Source of the DNA: JBCCAG01 sp050330955
GTDB lineage: Bacteria; Cyanobacteriota; Cyanobacteriia; CAKZMO01
NCBI GenBank assembly: GCA_050330955.1
Contig: JBHJHJ010000148.1
Span: forward strand, 1-27,208
Length of the DNA: 27,208 bases
Direction: 5' to 3'
Both the position numbers and the translations under genes were made by a program. Of the stretch, positions 7,771 through 14,543 are shown in pieces. The notes below the pieces were generated by a model. That model worked only from the letters and a program-made list of their open reading frames with translations, had not been told where the DNA came from and searched no databases. Numbering within the stretch: position 1 is the stretch's first letter; the number at the start of each line of letters is the position of its first letter.

Positions 7771-8913
7771 ATGGATCGCTCCTCTCATAGCTCACTTAAG
7801 ACTGCTGTAGGTTCATTCACCTCATGCCCCTTTTTTAGAATGGCTTCATTCCTGCAAACCCCCCATAGCGGCTACCACTGGAGCAGTGGAGGCGATCGCT
7901 TCTTTGAAGGTTGGTATTACCGCATTACTCTGCCGGATATGGGGCAAACCTTTGCCTTCATGTACTCCATCGAAGATCCCTCCGGGGATCAGGTCTGCAG
8001 TGGCGGTGCCGCCCAAATTTTAGGCCCCGATGATGAATACTTATGCCGAACATTTCCGAATGTGGACGGTTTTTGGGGGGCGTCATCGCAGCTGGCATTG
8101 GGTCACTGGGATCGCGCGGCTTGCCGTAATCCTGCTCTGGGATCGCCGCGCCTTCTTGATCCCCGACAATTTGACCAAATAGAAGAGGGCTATCAGGCCA
8201 CTGCCACATGGCACCAGGGGCGACTCAGTGATCCCGGTGGTAACGGCTCAGCCCAGTGGCAATATTCCATTGAGCCGGTCTACGGCTGGGGCGATCGCCG
8301 CGGTCCTCAGCAGTCGACGGCAGGATGGCTATCACAATTTCAGATCTTCGAGCCGGGTTGGCAAATCTTGATGGCCCACGGCCTAGCAACAGGGTGGATC
8401 AACTGGCGAGGAGAGCGCTACGAGTTCTCCGGCGCCCCGGCCTATATGGAGAAAAACTGGGGCGGCGCTTTTCCGCAGAAGTGGTTCTGGGTGAACTGCA
8501 ACAGCTTTGACGTGGCCGACCTTGCCCTCACGGCGGGAGGCGGGCGGCGAAGCGTGCTCTGGTGGATTGAAGCCGTTGCAATGGTGGGAATTCACCACGG
8601 CGATCGCTTCTACGAGTTCGCCCCCTGGAATGCCGAAGTCCACTGGAAGATTCATCCCTGGGGCTCGTGGCAGATATGGGCCGAAAGCCCTACACACCGA
8701 GTTGAAATTACCGCCACCACCGACCGCCCAGGTACCCCGCTTCGTGCTCCGACCCTCGATGGCCTCGTGTATTGCTGCCGCGATACAATGCAGGGCCAAG
8801 TTCACCTGAAATTGACCCGCCGCGACGGAACGTCTGTGGTAGAGGCAAAGAGCGCTACCGGTGGCCTAGAGGTTGGCGGCGGCGTTTGGGAGTCAACCTG
8901 GCAGTCCGTTTAG
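7771..8913 (+). CDS. Tocopherol cyclase (VTE1 / Slr1737 family)
   Basis: Closes the chromanol ring of tocopherols, converting phytyl quinol precursors to tocopherol; a membrane-associated antioxidant pathway of cyanobacteria and plastids. The sequence matches my recollection of the Synechocystis Slr1737 family along its length: HSGYHW near the N-terminus, FFEGWYYRITLP, FAFMYSIEDPSG, QILGPDDEY, GWQILMAHG, the conserved EKNWGGAFPQKWFWVNCN, and the C-terminal GLEVGGG. The start is ambiguous. ATG 7771 (380 residues) has AGAGAA about 8 bases upstream. TTG 7753 is further out. ATG 7840 would begin nearer the conserved HSGYHW and give a protein closer to the family length. No other tocopherol gene is nearby. 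tRNA-Arg follows on the same strand. Confidence 0.92.
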   Translation: MDRSSHSSLKTAVGSFTSCPFFRMASFLQTPHSGYHWSSGGDRFFEGWYYRITLPDMGQTFAFMYSIEDPSGDQVCSGGAAQILGPDDEYLCRTFPNVDGFWGASSQLALGHWDRAACRNPALGSPRLLDPRQFDQIEEGYQATATWHQGRLSDPGGNGSAQWQYSIEPVYGWGDRRGPQQSTAGWLSQFQIFEPGWQILMAHGLATGWINWRGERYEFSGAPAYMEKNWGGAFPQKWFWVNCNSFDVADLALTAGGGRRSVLWWIEAVAMVGIHHGDRFYEFAPWNAEVHWKIHPWGSWQIWAESPTHRVEITATTDRPGTPLRAPTLDGLVYCCRDTMQGQVHLKLTRRDGTSVVEAKSATGGLEVGGGVWESTWQSV

Positions 8914-8975
8914 AACGGAGCATTTGAGATTGCTATATTATGGTTGTGGTCTGGATAAAAATTGCCAGATGCTCT

Positions 8976-9049
8976 GGGGCTGTGGCTCAGCTGGATAGAG
9001 CAAGCGCCTCCTAAGCGCTAGGTCGCGCGTTCGAATCGCGCCAGTCCCG
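8976..9049 (+). tRNA. tRNA-Arg (anticodon CCT)
   Basis: A full cloverleaf can be folded. The acceptor arms are GGGGCTG (8976-8982) and CAGTCCC (9042-9048), with one G-T pair. The D stem is GCTC/GAGC. The anticodon stem AGCGC/GCGCT surrounds loop CTCCTAA with anticodon CCT at 9010-9012. The variable loop is AGGTC. The T stem GCGCG/CGCGC surrounds TTCGAAT. The discriminator is G9049, and the 3' CCA is not encoded. It reads AGG codons. Length is 74 nt with no intron. Confidence 0.95.
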
Positions 9050-9118
9050 TTTGCAACCATTTGTATTGTGGTAATGGCCTTCATTGATAATGGTCTTGCG
9101 ATAAGGGAGTGAGAACTG

Positions 9119-9328
9119 ATGAGTGATTTCGCTAGACAGTTTATTCAAGAGAATTTACCGTCCGCTGGTGACGAGCTGCATGAACCTGCCGGCAGCTATC
9201 TCGATTTTATTGAGGCAGTGAGAGCGTTGGGATTGAAGTATGATGCCGAAGATAAGGAAGACCGGACCTATCTGACGATCTATAATCAAGAGGATGAGGG
9301 TCAGCACTTAAGGCTTGTTTTCGGATAA
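9119..9328 (+). CDS. Small acidic hypothetical protein
   Basis: 69 residues, not recognised. ATG 9119 is preceded by AAGGGAG ending 9 bases upstream, a good ribosome binding site. The protein is acidic and soluble with no signal or membrane segment. The first half looks helical (F-A-R-Q-F-I-Q-E-N-L, then D-F-I-E-A-V-R-A-L-G-L-K-Y-D). The second half looks like beta strands (T-Y-L-T-I-Y-N, then H-L-R-L-V-F-G), consistent with a small alpha/beta fold. It is a lone gene between tRNA-Arg and the PIN/TRAM gene. An inverted repeat follows 55 bases after its stop codon. Confidence 0.7.
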   Translation: MSDFARQFIQENLPSAGDELHEPAGSYLDFIEAVRALGLKYDAEDKEDRTYLTIYNQEDEGQHLRLVFG

Positions 9329-9383
9329 GTTGCACTGGTCCCTGAAGTCGCCCAACGGTATGGCAATGGTAGTTCTAAATCAT

Positions 9384-9433
9384 TTGTAAGACTCGGGGCG
9401 GACCTAGCCCATTTCCACGCTCATGTCTTACAA
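9384..9433. repeat. Inverted repeat downstream of the small acidic ORF
   Basis: TTGTAAGAC (9384-9392) and GTCTTACAA (9425-9433) are perfect 9-bp arms separated by 32 bases. Inside, GGGC (9396-9399) can pair with GCCC (9407-9410), giving a branched or extended stem-loop. No T tract follows. It may be a 3' structure of the upstream small gene or a small RNA in the 280-base spacer. Confidence 0.4.
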
Positions 9434-9608
9434 GAGGTTGAGCATCGCTGTTTCGGTGACGTTTTAGATTACAGGAATGGGCCTAGTCAGTAGGTTCAGG
9501 CTGCAGGCTGCGCTGAACAGCCTTCCGTTTTGATGACGTTTCGCGCCATACTGAGATTATCCCTACTATCTCATCCATACCTGCCGATCTCCCCAGTCAG
9601 GCGCCATC

Positions 9609-10685
9609 ATGATTGACATTATTATCGTATTAGCATTCGTATTCGCGGGCGCCGGCATCGGCTATTACAGCGTCGATCTGCTGCCGAGCGAGTCCCTAGC
9701 TCAGGTGAGCAGCATTGAGGGGCTGAGCACCGTTTTAGCAGCCTTTGGTGCCCTCATTGGCACGGGCGTAGGTCTCACGGCGCAGACCGCCTACCATAGA
9801 CTCCAGCGCGGGCTGCGCAATATGCCCGTAGACATGCTGCTGAGCCGGGCAGTGGGGCTAATTTTGGGGCTGCTAGTGGCCAACCTCTTGCTGGCCCCCC
9901 TATTTTTATTGCCCATTCCCGAAGACTTTGTGTTCATCAAGCCTTTGACGGCGATCGTGGGCAGCGTCATGTTTTCTGTTTCCGGCGTTAGCCTAGCTGA
10001 CATCCACGGGCGGACCTTGCTGCGCTTGATTAATCCCAACAGTGTCGAAACCTTGCTGGTGGCGGAAGGAACTTTAAAGGCATCATCCGCCAAAATTCTT
10101 GATACCAGCAGCATTATCGACGGACGCGTCAACGACTTGCTGACTACAGGATTTTTAGAGGGACAGCTTTTGGTTCCCCAGTTCGTGCTCCAGGAGCTGC
10201 AGCAGGTGGCAGATGCATCGAACGACCAAAAGCGCGTCCGCGGGCGCCGGGGGCTGGACGTACTGCAGCAGATGCAGGCGAGCTACCCCGATCGCATTTC
10301 AATTCATCCCGCAGACTATGAAGATATTCCTACGGTGGACGCGAAGCTGGTGCGTCTAGGGCAGGAAATCAATGGGATGCTCCTGACTACGGACTACAAC
10401 CTCAACAAGGTCGCTAGCCTGCAGCAGGTGTCTGTGCTCAACATCAATGATCTGGCACAGTCGCTTCGGCCTAACTACCTCCCCGGCGATAGCCTCAGCC
10501 TCAGGATTCTCAAGCAAGGCAAAGAGCCAGCCCAGGGGGTGGGCTACCTCGACGACGGCACCATGGTTGTGGTGGATGAAGGGAGCGCCTATCTGGGAAA
10601 TGACCTCTCGGTGGTGGTCACCGGAGCGCTGCAGACTTCTGCCGGACGCATGATCTTTGCCAAGCCGGAGCCCGTGACTGCCTAG
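9609..10685 (+). CDS. Membrane-anchored PIN/TRAM domain protein (putative RNase)
   Basis: 358 residues. Four hydrophobic segments (about 1-25, 37-60, 80-102, 108-130) anchor it in the membrane. A PIN nuclease-like domain follows (about 160-280) with the expected acidic residues: Asp165 in ILDTSSIIDGR, Glu196 in LQELQQVAD, Asp244 in PTVDAKL and Asp262 in LLTTDYN. The C-terminal TRAM-like domain (about 288-350) is a probable RNA-binding beta barrel. This layout matches the YacL-type family widespread in Firmicutes and cyanobacteria. Metal-dependent RNA cleavage is expected from the fold, but the natural substrate is not known to me. ATG 9609 begins directly at the first membrane segment. A small Cys-pair ORF follows 34 bases later. 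Confidence 0.9.
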   Translation: MIDIIIVLAFVFAGAGIGYYSVDLLPSESLAQVSSIEGLSTVLAAFGALIGTGVGLTAQTAYHRLQRGLRNMPVDMLLSRAVGLILGLLVANLLLAPLFLLPIPEDFVFIKPLTAIVGSVMFSVSGVSLADIHGRTLLRLINPNSVETLLVAEGTLKASSAKILDTSSIIDGRVNDLLTTGFLEGQLLVPQFVLQELQQVADASNDQKRVRGRRGLDVLQQMQASYPDRISIHPADYEDIPTVDAKLVRLGQEINGMLLTTDYNLNKVASLQQVSVLNINDLAQSLRPNYLPGDSLSLRILKQGKEPAQGVGYLDDGTMVVVDEGSAYLGNDLSVVVTGALQTSAGRMIFAKPEPVTA

Positions 10686-10719
10686 TGTAGAGCGCATCTG
10701 GCGTAGGGCGCATTTAGGC

Positions 10720-10920
10720 ATGGGGCGCATCCGCAGCCGGCAGAAGTGCTGCAGCGCCTGCTTCCAGAGCGCTAGCGTATTGTTCCGCGTCCGCATAGAG
10801 GACGCTGTGACAGGGGAACTAACCCCCTGGCTGTTTTTGTGCGATCGCTGTGTACCGACGGCTCAGCAATCTCCAGGCTATGTCTATGGGGGCACCTGGA
10901 AAGCTAAGAAGGCCCGCTAG
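10720..10920 (+). CDS. Small Cys-pair (zinc-ribbon-like) hypothetical protein
   Basis: 66 residues with C-C-S-A-C near the N-terminus (Cys10, Cys11, Cys14) and C-D-R-C at 41-44. This two-knuckle CxxC spacing suggests a single zinc-binding ribbon. Between them is a strand-rich segment (V-L-F-R-V-R-I-E-D, then P-W-L-F-L). It has the look of short conserved cyanobacterial proteins of unknown role. The ATG at 10720 follows the PIN/TRAM gene by 34 bases, so co-transcription is likely; RNA association is only a guess from this neighbour. Its stop codon overlaps the stop codon of the convergent exoD by 4 bases. Confidence 0.68.
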   Translation: MGRIRSRQKCCSACFQSASVLFRVRIEDAVTGELTPWLFLCDRCVPTAQQSPGYVYGGTWKAKKAR

Positions 10921-11555
10921 CCGCCAGCTGCGCTGCCGCGAATTTGGTCGATGACGGTTTCCACCAGCTTGATACCGCCCACAAAGTAGGCCGTGACCAG
11001 GGCTGTCGAAACAATCCCCGCGATGACGCATACGGTAAGCCCAGCAATACCGACTAGGCCGTCATCTTCAATCAGGCTGAAGCCGGTAATGAAGACCCCA
11101 ATGGCCGGAAAGGTGTTTGTCAGGGGCAGCGGGATCATCATGGAAACCCCCATGAGGGCGATCGCGCACCCCAGTATGGCTCGTCCTGCTGGACTGGTGC
11201 AGAGATAGACCATTCTCGGACGCGATAGCGCTTCTAGCCGCTTCAGCCAGGGAAGTCCTGCCGACAGAATGCGCTGGGTTTGCTTGAGGCTAATCGATCG
11301 CTGACGCAGGCTGCGGGGGAACCAGGGCTCTGGGCGACCCAGGGCAAGCTGCAGGGCCAGCAGCACAATTAGAATCCCAAAGGGAATCGAATAACCAGGA
11401 GCGGGAACAGGCAGCGCTGAAGGAAGTGCCAGCAGCACCAGCAAAAATCCAAAGGTGCGTTCCCCTGCTAACTCCAAAATGTGATCAAGCCGAATTTGGT
11501 CTGTTGGCGGCTCTTCAAAAAAATAGTGCTGTAGATCGGCGGAAAATCTTGCCAC
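10917..11555 (-). CDS. exoD: ExoD family membrane protein
   Basis: 212 residues with about four or five hydrophobic segments (about 34-50, 57-72, 124-145, 147-165, 168-193) and the ExoD-family pattern (GERTFGFLLVLLALPSALPVP, then IPLPLTNTFPAIGVFI). The family is named for a rhizobial gene affecting exopolysaccharide production; its molecular role is unclear. I chose GTG 11555 because GAGGAG (11561-11566) lies 5 bases upstream. The longer open frame to 11594 has no such site. The gene converges on the small Cys-pair gene with a 4-base overlap. No polysaccharide genes are nearby, so the name says little about function here. Confidence 0.88.
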   Translation of the reverse strand: MARFSADLQHYFFEEPPTDQIRLDHILELAGERTFGFLLVLLALPSALPVPAPGYSIPFGILIVLLALQLALGRPEPWFPRSLRQRSISLKQTQRILSAGLPWLKRLEALSRPRMVYLCTSPAGRAILGCAIALMGVSMMIPLPLTNTFPAIGVFITGFSLIEDDGLVGIAGLTVCVIAGIVSTALVTAYFVGGIKLVETVIDQIRGSAAGG

Positions 11556-11719
11556 GGGTGCTCCTCGTCTCGCTAGATATCGCACGCAGTGCAAAGGACC
11601 GCACTGCTGTCCTCTATCATGGCGCAGCCGAAAGCGTTTCTCGTTAAGTTTCGGTAACGCTGATGGGGAAAACTTACGGTGTTCTTTAAAGCTGTAGCTT
11701 GAGCCAGTCGGGCGACGGT

Positions 11720-12313
11720 CTAGCCCAACCGCTCCAGCGCCTCATCAGCCGCGACTTTGATGTGTTGCCGCTGCTCGTTGTCGTAGTTCCACTGCGTTAG
11801 AAATGCCTCGTATCCCCTATCTGTGACGTGATTTGAGGCCTGGGCCTCATCCGTCGCAGCGGCGCTGTCCCTCAGCTGCGTCAGAGCCTGCCTTAAAGTC
11901 GGCATTTTGAGGACTTCAATCAGGTCAAGCGATCGCGATTGGACCAGGCTTGACTGCCGTGCCATTTCGCTATTGTTTTGACGATTGTGGGTCAGCACCA
12001 TCGCTGTGGACATCGCCAGGTTTTTGGTGAGCAAATCTACGGTTTGCTCAGGAGCCAGCTTGAGCCCGGAGATGACGCCAGGATGGGGGGGAGAAGCAGG
12101 CGCTGGCTCTCCCGTAAGATAGGCGACGAAAAATCCCCGGGCTCCGGCCTTAGTCTGCACGAGGGCAGCAATGGCCTGGGCGATCGCCGCCTCGTCTCCT
12201 GCTTCCAAGTGATCATCCTTCTCAGAAACGCCAACATGGTCGAGAAGTTGACGGGTCAGCGCGATCGCGTCGCTGAACGAAACGTTGTCAGGAATGGTAG
12301 GAATCTGGGACAC
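11720..12313 (-). CDS. Hypothetical protein
   Basis: 197 residues, not recognised. It is predicted to be soluble and mostly helical, with no cysteines. Features seen: a helical N-terminal third (S-D-A-I-A-L-T-R-Q-L-L-D), a small Gly/Ala/Pro segment around 80-100 (A-R-G-F-F-V-A-Y-L-T-G-E), and a charged helical C-terminus. The start is GTG 12313 with no obvious Shine-Dalgarno. It begins 11 bases after the stop codon of the upstream ORF, so translational coupling is likely. The two genes form a small - strand unit of unknown role next to the HIRs of the HetZ-related gene spacer. Confidence 0.72.
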   Translation of the reverse strand: MSQIPTIPDNVSFSDAIALTRQLLDHVGVSEKDDHLEAGDEAAIAQAIAALVQTKAGARGFFVAYLTGEPAPASPPHPGVISGLKLAPEQTVDLLTKNLAMSTAMVLTHNRQNNSEMARQSSLVQSRSLDLIEVLKMPTLRQALTQLRDSAAATDEAQASNHVTDRGYEAFLTQWNYDNEQRQHIKVAADEALERLG

Positions 12314-12324
12314 AGCAGGTTGTG

Positions 12325-12564
12325 CTACCGGTGATGGCTTGTCGTTCGGAAGTTTCCCGCAGATAGGGGCTGCCTTTGGGGCAGAAATGAGGCTGAATTT
12401 CTAGGATGGTGGGATGCGATCCGCTGGGAACCAGGGGTGAGCGATTCATACTCTGAGTTTACCTGAGCGATGTCGGTCTGAACCACAATCCACTCCCCCG
12501 TTCTAGGATCGCGATAGGTCGTGAATGGATTAGGCTTAAGGTAACGTTGGGGTGATCGAAACAT
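12325..12564 (-). CDS. Small hypothetical protein
   Basis: 79 residues, unrecognised. ATG 12564 is preceded by AAGAGGAG (12571-12578) at 6-base spacing, the best ribosome binding site in this part of the window, so I regard it as a real gene. The N-terminal half (F-R-S-P-Q-R-Y-L-K-P-N-P-F-T-T-Y-R-D-P, then G-E-W-I-V-V-Q-T-D-I) looks like a compact strand-turn unit. The C-terminal half is Ser/Arg/Gln/His-rich and probably disordered. It is likely co-transcribed with the 197-residue gene 11 bases downstream. Confidence 0.62.
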   Translation of the reverse strand: MFRSPQRYLKPNPFTTYRDPRTGEWIVVQTDIAQVNSEYESLTPGSQRIASHHPRNSASFLPQRQPLSAGNFRTTSHHR

Positions 12565-13291
12565 AATGCACTCCTCTTCTAACTAGAAAACACCCTGGTC
12601 TTTGGGCTAGCTACGCACCGCACGACCATTTCACTGATAACTGACTCCCTCTAAACGGCTGTGTAATGCCCAAAGACCTCCACAAGACATTGAGAGACAA
12701 AGCACTTATACAGATTAATGCATATTTCCGTGCGATTTAGTCTGCCGCAATACTGACTTCAATCAATTTGCCCGCTTATGCGGGCTGATTCACCAGCCCC
12801 AAGCAACTGATGCGCCGCATTAACTTTCACCAAAGTTTGCTCATTGAGAAATACCGCTCTGGTCAATATACATATGGCCTTCAACCGGCATGTGGCGCAT
12901 TAGAGATTCGCTTTGAGTGATGAAGATCACTTAAGAGTCTAGGCTGATCTGAAAAGGTGAGAAGAGATTCAGTGGTCAGTTTTACTATTTTGGAACAATT
13001 GGCTGCAGGATAGAGCATATTCAATAGAGCGGCCCATCAGGGCCTGCGCGCCCCTCTGAATGAATAAAGGGGCTGTATTGGGGCATGCCCACGAGTGTCG
13101 TTAATTTGCTGCAAAATTAACGCTGCGGATTGCTAGATTTAGGCTATTCTTGATTACACTCCATTAAGGTTTTAGTAACCACGCTCAGCCTTTCTATCCG
13201 CTGAGCAATTTTGCTAATTGACTCGTTTTGTTTAAAGCATTACCTGAAGCGTAGGTTGCACCCTGTAATTTCTATATGCCGTGGCAGCTTG
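12565..13291. other. Long intergenic region between divergent genes
   Basis: About 727 bases with no convincing gene; it must hold divergent promoters for the 79-residue ORF (-) and the HetZ-related gene (+). It is AT-richer than its neighbours in the left part and contains many short inverted repeats. These include GCCCGC-TTAT-GCGGGC (12770-12785), AGTGAT-GAAG-ATCACT near 12915, and the group at 13031-13122 listed separately. I see no GTA-N8-TAC (NtcA-type) site. A weak promoter-like pair TTGATT (13150-13155) and TAGTAA (13173-13178) has 17-base spacing. Confidence 0.6.
13031..13122. repeat. Cluster of four inverted repeats upstream of the HetZ-related gene
   Basis: Within 92 bases: GGCCC-ATCA-GGGCC (13031-13044); GCCCCT (13050-13055) with AGGGGC (13068-13073); the palindrome GGGCATGCCC (13081-13090); and CGTTAATTT (13099-13107) with AAATTAACG (13114-13122) around a 6-base loop. 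All arms are perfect. They lie 170-260 bases upstream of the start codon and could be operators or a structured leader. Confidence 0.55.
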
Positions 13292-14422
13292 ATGAGAGTA
13301 GTTGAAGACCTAAGGCATCAGTGGCAAGTTCGCCTGCAGACCGAGCTGCCGGGGCAGCCACGCAGCCACTACGACAGCATCATTGACTGGCTACTGGGAG
13401 AAACGGCAGATCAGCTTGAGGACGCATCGGATGACTATCTTCAGGTGCAGCGGCAGGCCATGGACTACCGCTATCGAATTTTGTGCAAGCGATACCTTAA
13501 TGTTCCCCAAAGCAGAGCTTACCAACAGCTTATTGGTCGCCTTAGCAGCCTGTTTGTTGTACGCAGTAAGGTGCGTACCTGGATTGCCCTATCTCGAGAT
13601 CGCCGCAGTAGCGTAGCGGAGGTGCTGCAGGAAATCATTCAGGAGATGATCCAAAGCGATCGCCATATCCAGAGTCAGCTTCGCTTTATTGCGCGATGTA
13701 CAACCGATAAGCGGCTGCGCAATGCGCTAATCTTGACCAGTGTTGAAGAGTACTGTCTGCGCCCGATTCGAAATCAGCCGCTGCTAGTGTATCGATTCGT
13801 CAATTATCTACGGCGCTCCCAGCGCGGCGGAATGACCCAGGTGCCAAGCCAAGAAATAATTCGGCTCATTTCTGAAGAGCAGACCCTCACCGATAGCGAA
13901 AGCCCCATTAGTCTACTAGACGACGAAGCCCTCGCCCAGTATCAAGATGCTAAATTTTGGCAGGAGCAGCAGACTCTCCGCTACAGCGTCAAGCAGGAGT
14001 TTATGGCTTACCTTTCCCAAGCGCTGGGAGATGAGGCTGTGGAATGGCTCCAGCTCCACCTCCAAGGACATACCCAAGAGGCGATCGCCCAGCAGATGGC
14101 GCTGCCCATTAAACAGGTCTACCGCCTGCGGGAGAAAATTGCTTACCACGCAGTGCGGGTTTTTTGCACAAAGCGAAAGTCTGAGCTAGTCACCACATGG
14201 CTAGGGACCTCACTCACCGAGCACAGTTTTGGGCTATCACCTGACCAATGGCGTCAGTTCTGGGACGGGCTGACCGCAGACCAGCGTCTTCTGGTAGCAG
14301 ACCTTAAGGCCGGGAAATCATTTGATGCCATCGCTGATCGACTCAGCCTGACCACGGCCCAGCTTATGAGCGAGTGGAACAAGCTCTACCTTGCTGCTCA
14401 ACAAATTCGGACGAAAGACTGA
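13292..14422 (+). CDS. HetZ-related protein (HetZ-related protein 2 type)
   Basis: 376 residues from ATG 13292, chosen because family members start near this point; the frame is open upstream to TTG 13211 but that extension looks unlike the family. The pattern (W-L-L-G-E, then M-D-Y-R-Y-R-I-L-C-K-R-Y-L, then EEYCLRPIRNQPLLVYRFVNYLRRSQRGG) matches what I recall of the cyanobacterial HetZ-related protein 2 family. HetZ itself is a transcription regulator of heterocyst development. These relatives also occur in strains without heterocysts, where their role is unclear. Two helix-turn-helix-like regions are visible, at about 257-292 (H-T-Q-E-A-I-A-Q-Q-M) and about 340-370 (S-F-D-A-I-A-D-R-L-S), like a sigma-type DNA-binding tail. 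The PilB-like gene follows 121 bases later on the same strand. Confidence 0.75.
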   Translation: MRVVEDLRHQWQVRLQTELPGQPRSHYDSIIDWLLGETADQLEDASDDYLQVQRQAMDYRYRILCKRYLNVPQSRAYQQLIGRLSSLFVVRSKVRTWIALSRDRRSSVAEVLQEIIQEMIQSDRHIQSQLRFIARCTTDKRLRNALILTSVEEYCLRPIRNQPLLVYRFVNYLRRSQRGGMTQVPSQEIIRLISEEQTLTDSESPISLLDDEALAQYQDAKFWQEQQTLRYSVKQEFMAYLSQALGDEAVEWLQLHLQGHTQEAIAQQMALPIKQVYRLREKIAYHAVRVFCTKRKSELVTTWLGTSLTEHSFGLSPDQWRQFWDGLTADQRLLVADLKAGKSFDAIADRLSLTTAQLMSEWNKLYLAAQQIRTKD

Positions 14423-14543
14423 TGCTGCTGGCATATTTTGCTGGGCGACAGGCGCAGTAGCGCCAAAGTTCTACTGAAATGATGTGTTAGCCTTTGCATA
14501 TTGAGGCTTGGATAACTGATTACTGGGGGCCGAACCTGAGGCT

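Noticed and set aside
12325..14422. Interpreting the HetZ-related gene as true hetZ with patU
   Set aside because: The sequence pattern fits the HetZ-related protein 2 type better, and the following gene resembles PilB N-terminal domains rather than PatU as I recall it.
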